Below are positions 17,071 through 24,929 of a stretch of DNA of 64,000 bases, piece by piece. The number at the start of each line of letters is the position of its first letter. The stretch's first letter is position 1. The notes beneath the pieces were generated by a model. The model was not told the origin of the DNA. It searched no databases and saw only the letters and a program-made list of their open reading frames with translations. The stretch lies in the NCBI RefSeq assembly GCF_001426505.1, contig NZ_LMEV01000002.1:217185-281184 (forward strand), written 5' to 3'. The translations under genes were made by a program, and so were the position numbers. The DNA comes from Variovorax sp. Root473 (GTDB lineage: Bacteria > Pseudomonadota > Gammaproteobacteria > Burkholderiales > Burkholderiaceae_C).

Positions 17071-18666
17071 CTACCAGGCGCCGATGAGGATGCCGGCCGC
17101 CAGCTCGCGCTGGTTCCAGCGTGCGATGTCGTCGGGCGCCACCGTGGGAAAGCGCCGCCGCTGGCGCAGCCAGTCGAACAGCAGGCCCAGCATCTGCTCG
17201 CGCACCGCGGCGAAGGCCGGGTCCCGGCCCAGGTCGACCAGCTCGTCGGGGTCGGCCTGCATGTCGAACAGTTGCGGCGGCAGGTCTTCGAAGTGCACGA
17301 ACTTCCACCGGCGCGTGCGCAGCATCGTCATGTGGCAGCGCTCGACGGGCTGGTTCAGCGGCAGCCGCACCTCGTCGCGGAAGGCGAAGCTGTTCTCGCA
17401 CACCACCACGTGCTTACCCGCCGCGCCCGCATGCCCGTGCAGCAGCGGTCGCAGCGACTGGCCTTCGAGCCATTCGGACGGCTGCGGCAGGCCCAGCGCA
17501 TCGAGCATCGTGGGCACGAGGTCGATGCACTCGACCAGCGCGTCGCTCACGGTACCGCGGCGCGCATCGGCCTCGGCACGCGGGTCGACCACGATCAACG
17601 GCGCCCTCACGATCGGGTCATGGAACAACTCTTTCTCGCCCAACCAGTGGTCGCCCAGGTAGTCCCCGTGGTCGCTGGTGAAGACGACCAGCGTGTCGCG
17701 GTCCAGCCCCTGCTCGGCCATGAAGGCGAAAAGCCGGCCGAGCTGGTCGTCGACCTGCTTCACGAGCCCCATGTAGGTCGGCACCACGGTGTTGCGCACC
17801 TCGTCGCGGCTGAAGTTGCGGCTCACGGTCTCGCGCCGGAAGCCCTCCACCACCGGATGGGCGTCGACGCGCTCGGCCTCGCTGCGCACCACCGGCAGCA
17901 TGTCCTCGGGTCCGTACATCGCGTGGTAGGGCGCGGGTGCCACGTAGGGCCAGTGCGGCTTGATGTACGACAGGTGCAGCACCCAGGGCGCGTTGCCGGC
18001 CTCGCGCATGAAATCGATCGCGCGCTCGGTCGTGTAGGGCGTCTCGCTGTGCGCGCCGGCGATGTGCGCGGGCCGGTCGGCCCAGCGCATCTGCCAGCCG
18101 CTCAGAATCTCGCCGTCGGGGCCACGGCCCGCGTTGGCGAAGTCGTGCCAGGGGTTGTCGGATTCATAGCCCTTGGCGCGCAGCCAGTCGCAGTACGCAT
18201 TGCCCTGCACCTTGAAGCCCGGCGGCCAGATGCCATCGTCGCGCGCATAGGGCTCGAAGCCACCTTCCATCGCGAGCCGGCCCGCGCCCTGCGTCGGGTC
18301 CATGCCCAAGCGCCGGGCGCCCTCGGTGTCGGCCTCGACGTGCGTCTTGCCCACCAGCGCGCAGCGCACGCCGTGCGGACGCAGGTGGTCGCCCAGCGTC
18401 TTCTGCCCCACCGACAGCGGCACGAAGTTCCACATCGTCCCATGGCTGCTGACGTAGCGACCGGTGTAGGTCGACATGCGCGAGGCCCCGCACACCGCGC
18501 CCTGCGCATAGGCGTGGCTGAAGCGCACGCCGCGCGCGGCCAGCGCATCGATGTGCGGGGTCTGCAGGCGCGGATGACCGTAGCACGAGAGGTGGTCGGC
18601 GCGCAGCTGGTCGCACATGATGAACAGCACGTGCTTGAGGGGCGCGGGGGTGGTCTTGTCGGTCAT
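17071..18666 (-). CDS. Cytoplasmic sulfatase (type I formylglycine sulfatase/PMH family)
   Basis: A 531-residue type I sulfatase. The formylglycine motif C-x-A-x-R is present as C59-G-A-S-R63, with the extended TGR following. Metal-site segments are FIMCDQLRADHLSCYG at the N-terminus and FTSDHGDYLGDHWLGEKE in the second half. The DQLRAD opening and DYLGDHWLGEKE are typical of the choline-sulfatase/phosphonate monoester hydrolase branch. No signal peptide is visible, so it should act in the cytoplasm on an imported ester, and it needs a formylglycine-generating enzyme not seen here. The ATG is preceded by the livH stop 11 bases away, so it is inside the aromatic transport operon. The substrate is inferred only from context. 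Confidence 0.9.
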   Translation of the reverse strand: MTDKTTPAPLKHVLFIMCDQLRADHLSCYGHPRLQTPHIDALAARGVRFSHAYAQGAVCGASRMSTYTGRYVSSHGTMWNFVPLSVGQKTLGDHLRPHGVRCALVGKTHVEADTEGARRLGMDPTQGAGRLAMEGGFEPYARDDGIWPPGFKVQGNAYCDWLRAKGYESDNPWHDFANAGRGPDGEILSGWQMRWADRPAHIAGAHSETPYTTERAIDFMREAGNAPWVLHLSYIKPHWPYVAPAPYHAMYGPEDMLPVVRSEAERVDAHPVVEGFRRETVSRNFSRDEVRNTVVPTYMGLVKQVDDQLGRLFAFMAEQGLDRDTLVVFTSDHGDYLGDHWLGEKELFHDPIVRAPLIVVDPRAEADARRGTVSDALVECIDLVPTMLDALGLPQPSEWLEGQSLRPLLHGHAGAAGKHVVVCENSFAFRDEVRLPLNQPVERCHMTMLRTRRWKFVHFEDLPPQLFDMQADPDELVDLGRDPAFAAVREQMLGLLFDWLRQRRRFPTVAPDDIARWNQRELAAGILIGAW

Positions 18667-18677
18667 GTCGAGCGTGG

Positions 18678-19538
18678 TCAGCGGGTCTTGGGGAACAGTC
18701 CCTGCGGCCGCAGCACCAGCACCGCGAGGAACACGAGATGGCCGAACCAGATACCCCAGCCCGGGTCGATGCGAAAACCGATCTGCTGCGCGATGCCCAG
18801 GATCATGGCACCAGCCAGCGTGCCCCAGAACGAGCCCATGCCGCCGATGATCACGGCCTCGAAGGCGAACAGCAGCAGCAGCGGGCCGTCCGACGGCGAC
18901 ACCGCGGTGCGCATGCCCTGCAACGCACCGGCGATGGCGATCAGCACGAAGGCGATGCCCGTGGCCAGCGCGTAGACCTGCTTCGCCCTCAGCCCCATCA
19001 GCTCGGCAATCTCGCGGTCGTCGGAGACCGCTCGGAAAGTGCGGCCCAAGGACGTGCGCGCGAACATCCATTGCATCGCGGCCGTGGCGGCCACTGCCAC
19101 CGCCAGGATCACCAGCGGCAGCGCACCCAGTGCCAGCGCATCGCCCAACGGCACCGAGGCCGTGGCCAGCGCACCGACCTCGATCGCGCGCGGGTCGGCC
19201 GAGAACAGCTCCAGCAGCAGGTTCTGGATCACGATCGACAGGCCGAAGGTCACGACCAGCGAGGGCAGCGGGTCCTTGCCCAGCGTGCCGTTGAGCACGT
19301 GGCGCTGCAGCAGGTAGCCGAAGCCGAAGGCCAGCGGCAGCACCGCGAGCACCACCAGCCATGGCACAGATGCGCCGGTCATCGAGACACCGGCGATCAC
19401 CGCGAAGGCGCCCAGGATGATGAAGTCGCCCTGCGCCGTGTTGGTCAGCCGCATGACGCCGAACATCAGCGACTGGCCCAGCGCGAACAGCGTGTAGAGG
19501 CCGCCGAGCAGCACGCCTTGAAGCAGGGTTTCAAGCAT
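18678..19538 (-). CDS. livH: Branched-chain-type ABC transporter permease (LivH-like)
   Basis: A 286-residue LivH-type permease. Family stretches are QGVLLGGLYTLFALGQSLMF at the N-terminus, TNTAQGDFIILGAF, TSLGRTFRAVSDDREIAELM (the ATPase-contact loop) and EAVIIGGMGSFWGTLAGAM. It forms the membrane channel with LivM for uptake of the ligand captured by the LivJ-like protein. Its start overlaps the livF stop by 8 bases. In aromatic degraders, Liv-type systems of this kind often import aromatic acids rather than amino acids, which suits this operon. Confidence 0.94.
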   Translation of the reverse strand: MLETLLQGVLLGGLYTLFALGQSLMFGVMRLTNTAQGDFIILGAFAVIAGVSMTGASVPWLVVLAVLPLAFGFGYLLQRHVLNGTLGKDPLPSLVVTFGLSIVIQNLLLELFSADPRAIEVGALATASVPLGDALALGALPLVILAVAVAATAAMQWMFARTSLGRTFRAVSDDREIAELMGLRAKQVYALATGIAFVLIAIAGALQGMRTAVSPSDGPLLLLFAFEAVIIGGMGSFWGTLAGAMILGIAQQIGFRIDPGWGIWFGHLVFLAVLVLRPQGLFPKTR

Positions 19539-20250
19539 GGGAGTCCTCGATGCCGAAGTAAGCCTGCGATATCTGCTCGGGCGTGAGTTCGTCCGAGCGC
19601 CCCGTGAGCGACACGCGCCCGTCCTGGAAGCAGTACACGCGCTGCGACACCTGCCGCGCCATGCGCACGTCCTGCTCCACGATCACGACCGTCATGCCCT
19701 CCCCCGTGATGGCCGGCATGGCCGCATAGATCTCGCGGATGACGACCGGCGCCAGGCCGAGCGAGAGCTCGTCGCACAGCAGCACCTCGGGGTTGCTCAT
19801 GAGCGCGCGGCCCAGCGCCACCATCTGCTGCTGCCCGCCCGACAGCGAGGTGGCGGGCTGGCGCCGCTTCTCGGCCAGGATGGGAAAGAGGCCGTACAGG
19901 CGCTGCAGGTTCCACGGCCCCGCGCGGCGCGGCGCGGCGCCCATCAGCAGGTTCTCTTCCACGCTCAGGCTCGGAAACAGGCGCCGGCCTTCCGGCACCA
20001 TCGCCAGGCCGCGCCGCACGATCTCGCCGGGCGGCAGGCCGCCGATGGGCTCGCCCTTGAAGCGGATCGCGTCGGACGGCGCGCGCAGCAGGCCCGTGAG
20101 GCTCTTGAGAAAGGTCGACTTGCCCGCGCCGTTGGCGCCGATGACCGCCACCAGCTCGCCCGCCGACAGCGTGAAGTCGATGCCGAACAGGGCCTGTGCA
20201 TCGCCGTAGAAGGCTTGCAGGTCGTGGGTATCGAGGAGTGGTGCGGTCAT
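19531..20250 (-). CDS. livF: Branched-chain-type ABC transporter ATP-binding protein (LivF-like)
   Basis: A 239-residue ABC ATPase of LivF type. Walker A is GANGAGKST, the signature LSGGQQQMVALGRAL, Walker B LLCDELSLGLAP, and the switch His lies in the VEQDVRMA region in place of the more usual histidine loop of other families. The LivF hallmark MVPEGRRLFPSLSVEENLLM is present. It starts MTAPLLDTHDLQAFYG at an ATG overlapping the livG stop by 4 bases, and its own stop overlaps livH, so all three are translationally coupled. Confidence 0.94.
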   Translation of the reverse strand: MTAPLLDTHDLQAFYGDAQALFGIDFTLSAGELVAVIGANGAGKSTFLKSLTGLLRAPSDAIRFKGEPIGGLPPGEIVRRGLAMVPEGRRLFPSLSVEENLLMGAAPRRAGPWNLQRLYGLFPILAEKRRQPATSLSGGQQQMVALGRALMSNPEVLLCDELSLGLAPVVIREIYAAMPAITGEGMTVVIVEQDVRMARQVSQRVYCFQDGRVSLTGRSDELTPEQISQAYFGIEDSHA

Positions 20251-20966
20251 GCCTCGATCCCCATGTACACGCGCCGCACCTCGGGGTCGTTCATCACCGC
20301 GCGCGGCGTGCCTTCCGCCAGCTGCTGCCCGAAGTTGATGACGAACAGCCGGTCGGCCAGCGACAGCAGCGCATGCACCACGTGCTCGATCCAGATCATG
20401 GTCACGCCGCGCGCCTTGATGCGCTTGAGCTCCGCCACCAGCACCGCGGCCTCGGGCTCGGTGAGCCCGCCCGCGATCTCGTCGAGCAGCAGCAGGCGCG
20501 GCTTCGTCGCGAGCGCACGCGCCAGCTCCAGCCGCTTCCGGTCGAGCAGCGTGAGTCCGCCGGCCGGCTTGTTGGCGTGCGGCGTCAGGCCCGTCTGGCC
20601 CAGCACCTCGTGCGCCGTCTCCCAGGCCTCGCGCTCGGCCTGCTGGCCGCCGAAGCAGGCGGCGGTGACGAGGTTCTCGAACACGCTCATGTGCCCGAAA
20701 GGCTGCGGCACCTGGTAGCTGCGGCCGATGCCGGCGCGGCAGCGCTGATGCGGGCGCAGCCGCGTCACGTCGCGGCCCGCGTATTCCACGCGGCCGGCGT
20801 CGACGCGCGCGTCGCCCGAGATCAGGTTGAACAGCGTGGTCTTGCCCGCGCCGTTGGGCCCGAGGATGCCCAGCGTCTCGCCCTCGGTCACCGCCAGCGT
20901 GATGCCATCGGTGACCTTGAGCGCCCCGAAGGACTTGCTCACGCCGTGCAAGGCCAGCAGCGTCAT
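20247..20966 (-). CDS. livG: Branched-chain-type ABC transporter ATP-binding protein (LivG-like)
   Basis: A 239-residue LivG-type ABC ATPase with Walker A GPNGAGKTT, Q-loop region GIGRSYQVPQPFGHMSVFEN, a LivG-style signature LTLLDRKRLELARAL and Walker B LLLLDEIAGGLTEPE, followed by WIEHVVHALL with the switch His. The ATG at 20966 is chosen; a GTG four codons earlier, directly next to the livJ stop, is an alternative that has no clear ribosome-binding site. It pairs with LivF to energise the LivH/LivM channel. Confidence 0.92.
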   Translation of the reverse strand: MTLLALHGVSKSFGALKVTDGITLAVTEGETLGILGPNGAGKTTLFNLISGDARVDAGRVEYAGRDVTRLRPHQRCRAGIGRSYQVPQPFGHMSVFENLVTAACFGGQQAEREAWETAHEVLGQTGLTPHANKPAGGLTLLDRKRLELARALATKPRLLLLDEIAGGLTEPEAAVLVAELKRIKARGVTMIWIEHVVHALLSLADRLFVINFGQQLAEGTPRAVMNDPEVRRVYMGIEA

Positions 20967-20978
20967 GGCAGCCGTCAC

Positions 20979-22232
20979 TCAGAGCAGGCGCAGCGCGCCG
21001 CCGGTGGGGATGGCCTTCGCGGCCTCGTTGTTCACGAGGGTCAGTTCGAACTTGCGCTGCTTGCCCTTGCCCCACTGGCCGAGCACCAGCGGTGTCTTGC
21101 TGACGTTCTTGAACGGACCCTGGCCGCCCCACTTCACGGAGCCGACCACGGAGTTGATCGAGGTCGTAGCCACGGCATCGCGCACGTCGCCGGCCTTGAG
21201 CGACTTCGAGCGCGACAAGGCGTTTGCCGCCACTTCGAACAGCGCATGCGCAAAACCGATGGGTTGCGTCCACTGCTTCTTCGTGTCGGCCTCGTAGGCT
21301 TCGGCCAGCGCCTTCGCGCTCTGCTGCGTGAGGCTCGATGTGAACGGATGCGAGGGGCTCCACCACACCTCGGTCGAGAGACCATCGCCCAGGTCGCCCA
21401 AAGCTTCGATGGCGCCCGGGAACAGCAGCGCCTTGCCGAGCGTGATCACCTTGGGCTTGAAGCCCTGCTGGCGCGCCTGCGTGAGGAAGGTCTTGGCATC
21501 GGGCGGGATCACCACGCCGGTGACGATCTCGACGTTGCCGCGCTTGAAGGCCGCGATCTGCGCGCTGAAGTCCTGCGTGCCGTTCTGGAAGCGGCCGGGG
21601 TCGGTGAGCGTGAAGCCCATCTGCGCGAGCGGCTTGGGAAAGCCCAGCTCCTTGTCGCCCCAGGCGTTGCCGTCGCCGTCGTTGGGGAACAGACCACCGA
21701 CCTTCTTGTTGGTGGCCACGGTCTTCCAGCCGTTGGTGAAGGTGGCGATGACGTCTTCGAGCCCCCAGAACAGGTGGTAGGTCCAGTTGAAGCCCTTGGC
21801 CGGATCGCCCTTGCGACCGAAGAACCAGGGCTGCCATGGCACCACGCTGGAGATGCACGGCACCTCGTTGAGTTCGCAGGCGTCGCTGACCGGGTTGGCG
21901 GTCTCGGGCGTGCCGGCCGTGAGCACGAGCGCGACCTTGTCCTTCAGGATCAGGTCATTCGCCACCTCGCCCGCGCGATTGGGGTTCGACTGGCTGTCCT
22001 TCAGCACGATCTGCACGGCGTACTTTTTTCCGCCCACGCTGACGCCGTCCTTGAAGGCGGTCTTCATCTGCTCGATCACCCATTTGTCGGCCTCGCCGAA
22101 GGGCGCGAGTGGCCCGGTCTGCGGCGACACGTAGCCGATCTTCAGCGTGTCGGCGGCGAACACCAGCGGCGCGGCGCCCGTGGCGGCAAGTGCGGCGGCG
22201 GCTTGCGTGAAGTGTCTGCGGTTGAATGTCAT
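20979..22232 (-). CDS. ABC transporter substrate-binding protein (LivJ-like)
   Basis: A 417-residue periplasmic binding protein of the branched-chain/aromatic acid class. The N-terminus MTFNRRHFTQAAAALAATG has paired arginines and an alanine-rich core ending near VFAAD, so it may use Sec or Tat export. The mature part starts LKIGYVSPQTGPLAPFGEAD, the type I periplasmic-binding fold. It shows FNWTYHLFWGLEDVIATF and TEVWWSPSHPFTSSL. The ATG at 22232 has aggagaca upstream. It is the first of the transporter genes after the ring-cleavage genes, and probably captures the aromatic substrate or its conjugate. Confidence 0.93.
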   Translation of the reverse strand: MTFNRRHFTQAAAALAATGAAPLVFAADTLKIGYVSPQTGPLAPFGEADKWVIEQMKTAFKDGVSVGGKKYAVQIVLKDSQSNPNRAGEVANDLILKDKVALVLTAGTPETANPVSDACELNEVPCISSVVPWQPWFFGRKGDPAKGFNWTYHLFWGLEDVIATFTNGWKTVATNKKVGGLFPNDGDGNAWGDKELGFPKPLAQMGFTLTDPGRFQNGTQDFSAQIAAFKRGNVEIVTGVVIPPDAKTFLTQARQQGFKPKVITLGKALLFPGAIEALGDLGDGLSTEVWWSPSHPFTSSLTQQSAKALAEAYEADTKKQWTQPIGFAHALFEVAANALSRSKSLKAGDVRDAVATTSINSVVGSVKWGGQGPFKNVSKTPLVLGQWGKGKQRKFELTLVNNEAAKAIPTGGALRLL

Positions 22233-22278
22233 GGCTGTCTCCTTCGTTGTTCGTGTGTCTCTGTGCATGCCCCGCGGA

Positions 22279-23355
22279 TCAACCCGGCGGCTCGCCGTCG
22301 AAGGCGCGCTGCAGCAGCGCGCGGATCGCGTCGCGCTCGGCCGGGCCGAAGAGCCGCGGGTTCCAGTACGGGTGGGCGACGGCAATGTCCGCCGCGCGGT
22401 CGAGGTCGGCGGCGCGCATGCCGATGTCCTTCAGCGCCACCGGTGCGCCGTTGTCGCGCGCCAGTGCATAGACCGCCGCCGGCGCCCCTGCCGCCGACAG
22501 ACCGCCGAGCGCGCGCTCGATGCGCGCCATGGCGCGCGGCGCGGCCTGCGCGTTGAACGCGAGCGCATGCGGCAGCACCACCGTGTGCACCTCGGCATGC
22601 GGCAGGTTGAAGCTGCCGCCCAGCGTGTGGCACAGCTTGTGGTGCAGGGCCATGCCCACCGCACCGAGCACACCGCCGCACAGCCAGGCGCCGTACAGCG
22701 CGTCGGAACGCGCCGCCAGGTCGTCGGGCTGCGTGCGGATGGCGGGCAGCGCGCGTGCGAGCGCGGCGATGCCCTCCTCGGCCATCAGGTCCATCACCGG
22801 ATTGCTGTCCTGCGCGTACAGGCCTTCGGCCGCATGCGCGATGGCGTTGATGCCGCTGGTCACGCTCAGGCCCACGGGCAGCGTGCGAGACAGCTCGGGG
22901 TCGTAGATCACCGTGCGCGGCAGCACGCGCGGGTCCTTGCCGGTCTTCTTCAGGCCGTTCTCGGTGAGGCCGTAGATCGGCGTCATCTCGCTGCCCGCGT
23001 AGGTGGTGGGGATGACGACGATCGGCAGCCCGGACTCCAGCGCGATGGCCTTGCCCAGCCCCGTGGTGGAACCGCCGCCGAGCGCCACGGCGCAGTCGGC
23101 ACCGAGCTGGCGCGCCAGGTCGCGGGCCTCACGCGCGGTCTCGACCGGCACATGCATCACGGCCCGGTCGAACAGACCGGCCGCCTGCGCGCCGAGCGAG
23201 GCCGCCACGCGCTCAGCCTGCGGCCGTTGCTCGGGCGTACAGAGCACCAGCGCCCGCTTCGCGCCCAACGCATCGATCTCGCGCGCCAGGTGGCGCAGCG
23301 AGCCCGCGCCGAACACCACGCGCTGCGGATGGGTGGTGTGGATGAAGTCGTGCAT
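22279..23355 (-). CDS. Maleylacetate reductase
   Basis: A 358-residue iron-alcohol-dehydrogenase-fold enzyme of the maleylacetate reductase branch (HapF/PnpF-like). Visible are RVVFGAGSLRHL, the nucleotide-binding GGGSTTGLGKAIAL (about residue 92), PTTYAGSEMTPIYG, and the metal/substrate segment HHKLCHTLGGSFNLPHAEVH (about residue 240). It reduces maleylacetate with NAD(P)H to 3-oxoadipate, the common exit of hydroquinone and hydroxyquinol degradation. It lies 12 bases after the semialdehyde dehydrogenase, in the order found in 4-nitrophenol and 4-hydroxyacetophenone clusters. The match to this branch rather than to other iron-ADHs is strong. Confidence 0.93.
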   Translation of the reverse strand: MHDFIHTTHPQRVVFGAGSLRHLAREIDALGAKRALVLCTPEQRPQAERVAASLGAQAAGLFDRAVMHVPVETAREARDLARQLGADCAVALGGGSTTGLGKAIALESGLPIVVIPTTYAGSEMTPIYGLTENGLKKTGKDPRVLPRTVIYDPELSRTLPVGLSVTSGINAIAHAAEGLYAQDSNPVMDLMAEEGIAALARALPAIRTQPDDLAARSDALYGAWLCGGVLGAVGMALHHKLCHTLGGSFNLPHAEVHTVVLPHALAFNAQAAPRAMARIERALGGLSAAGAPAAVYALARDNGAPVALKDIGMRAADLDRAADIAVAHPYWNPRLFGPAERDAIRALLQRAFDGEPPG

Positions 23356-23367
23356 GGCCCGTTCCGT

Positions 23368-24846
23368 TCAGCGCACGAAGTGCGGCGGAATCTGCGCATC
23401 GACGTTGACCCACACGCTTTTCACCTGCGTGTACTCGCGCATCGCGTCGAAGCCCATCTCCCGGCCGTAGCCGCTCTGGCCCACGCCGCCGAAGGGCGAG
23501 CCGGGGTTCACGCGCTTGTAGCTGTTGATCCAGACCATGCCGGCGTGCAGGTCGCGCGCCACCTTATGGGCGCGCTGCAGGTCGCGGGTCCACAGGCCGC
23601 TGCCCAGGCCGTAGTCAGTGCCGTTGGCGATCTGCATCGCCTCTTCGTCGCTCTTGAAGGTGAGCACAGTGACGAAGGGGCCGAACACCTCTTCCTGCGC
23701 GACGCGGTCCTGGTACGACTTTGCGCGCACCACGGTCGGCTCCACGTAGCAGCCCTGTGCCAGATCGCCGCCCGGCGAGCGGCCACCGGCCAGCACTTCG
23801 CCGCCCTGCCCCTGCGCCACCTCGACATAGCTCAGCACGCGGTCGCGGTGCTGGGCACTCGTGAGCGGGCCCATCTCGGTGTTCTCGTTGAGCGGGTTGC
23901 CCAGGCGGATGGATTTCGCGAGCGGAATGAACTGCTCGAGGAAGGCGTCGGCGATCTTCTCGTGCAGCATCAGCCGCGAGCCCGCGATGCAGGCCTGCCC
24001 CTGGTTGTGGAAGATGGCCCAGGCGCTGCCGTTCACGGCCGCCTGCAGGTTCGCATCTTCGAACACGATGTTGGGGCCCTTGCCGCCGAGTTCGAGCTGG
24101 ATCTTCTTCAGATTACCCGCGCTGGCCTGCACGATGCGCCGGCCGGTGGCGGTGCTGCCGGTGAAGGCGATCTTGGCGATCTCGGGGTGCTCGGCGATGT
24201 ACTGGCCCGCCACGCTGCCCAGGCCCGGCAGCATATTGACCACGCCGGGCGGCACGCCCGCCTCGGCCATCAGCTCGGCGATGCGCAGCGAGGTGAGCGG
24301 CGTGATCTCGGCCGGCTTCATCACGATGCAGTTGCCGGCCGCCAGCGCGGGCGCCATCTTCCAGCTCGTGAACATGAGCGGGAAGTTCCACGGCACGACC
24401 TGGCCGACGATGCCCACGGGCTCGCGCAGCGTGTAGTTGAGAAAGCCCTCCTCCACCGGAATGGTCTCGCCCTGGAACTTGTCGGCCATGCCGCCGAAGT
24501 AGCGGAAGCACCCGGCGGTGCGTGGCACGTCGAGCCGGCGCGAGTCGCGGATCGGATGGCCGGTGTCCAGCGATTCGAGCCGCGCGAGCTCTTCGCCGTT
24601 GGCCTCGATGAGGTCGGCCAGCTTCAGCAGGATGCGGCCGCGGTCGGCCGCAGCCATGCGGCTCCACTTCGGAAAGGCGCGCTTCGCGGCGGCCACGGCC
24701 TTGTCGACGTCGGCCTTGCCGGCCAGCGCGACCTGGGCGATGGGCGTGTTGTCGTGCGGGTTCAGCGTGGCGAGCGTCTCGCCGGATTCGGCGTCGACGA
24801 AGCGACCGTCGATGAAGAGCTGGTGGCGGATGGAAAGAGCAGGCAT
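23368..24846 (-). CDS. Aldehyde dehydrogenase, probable 4-hydroxymuconic semialdehyde dehydrogenase
   Basis: A 492-residue NAD(P)-dependent aldehyde dehydrogenase. The catalytic Cys is in NQGQACIAGSR and the general-base Glu in LELGGKGPN; cofactor segments VPWNFPLMF and FTGSTATGRRI are also present. Family knowledge plus its place between hydroquinone dioxygenase and maleylacetate reductase point to oxidation of 4-hydroxymuconic semialdehyde to maleylacetate (HapE/PnpE role). The ATG at 24846 begins the family N-terminus MPALSIRHQLFIDGRFV; the upstream open frame overlaps the dioxygenase gene and is not coding. The specific substrate is inferred from the operon. Confidence 0.92.
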   Translation of the reverse strand: MPALSIRHQLFIDGRFVDAESGETLATLNPHDNTPIAQVALAGKADVDKAVAAAKRAFPKWSRMAAADRGRILLKLADLIEANGEELARLESLDTGHPIRDSRRLDVPRTAGCFRYFGGMADKFQGETIPVEEGFLNYTLREPVGIVGQVVPWNFPLMFTSWKMAPALAAGNCIVMKPAEITPLTSLRIAELMAEAGVPPGVVNMLPGLGSVAGQYIAEHPEIAKIAFTGSTATGRRIVQASAGNLKKIQLELGGKGPNIVFEDANLQAAVNGSAWAIFHNQGQACIAGSRLMLHEKIADAFLEQFIPLAKSIRLGNPLNENTEMGPLTSAQHRDRVLSYVEVAQGQGGEVLAGGRSPGGDLAQGCYVEPTVVRAKSYQDRVAQEEVFGPFVTVLTFKSDEEAMQIANGTDYGLGSGLWTRDLQRAHKVARDLHAGMVWINSYKRVNPGSPFGGVGQSGYGREMGFDAMREYTQVKSVWVNVDAQIPPHFVR

Positions 24847-24857
24847 GGGTTCTCCTC

Positions 24858-24879
24858 GCCCTCCCCACACGGGGAGGGC
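24858..24879. repeat. Intergenic GC-rich hairpin
   Basis: A perfect 9-base inverted repeat with a 4-base loop, GCCCTCCCC-acac-GGGGAGGGC, lies in the 83-base gap between the dioxygenase large subunit and the semialdehyde dehydrogenase. There is no T-run after it on the minus strand, so it is more likely an mRNA-stabilising or attenuating hairpin than a full terminator. It resembles the hairpin at 39315-39336. Confidence 0.6.
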
Positions 24880-24929
24880 TGGATGGATGGGAGGCAGGAA
24901 GAAAGAAGAGGCGGCGGCGGGCCGGCCGG

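Noticed and set aside
17071..18666. Alkaline phosphatase identity for the sulfatase-like gene
   Set aside because: The nucleophile position is Cys in C-G-A-S-R, the formylglycine motif, not the Ser or Thr of alkaline phosphatases.
20967..20978. GTG start for livG directly next to the livJ stop
   Set aside because: It lacks a ribosome-binding site, and the ATG four codons downstream begins just before the family start; kept only as an alternative.
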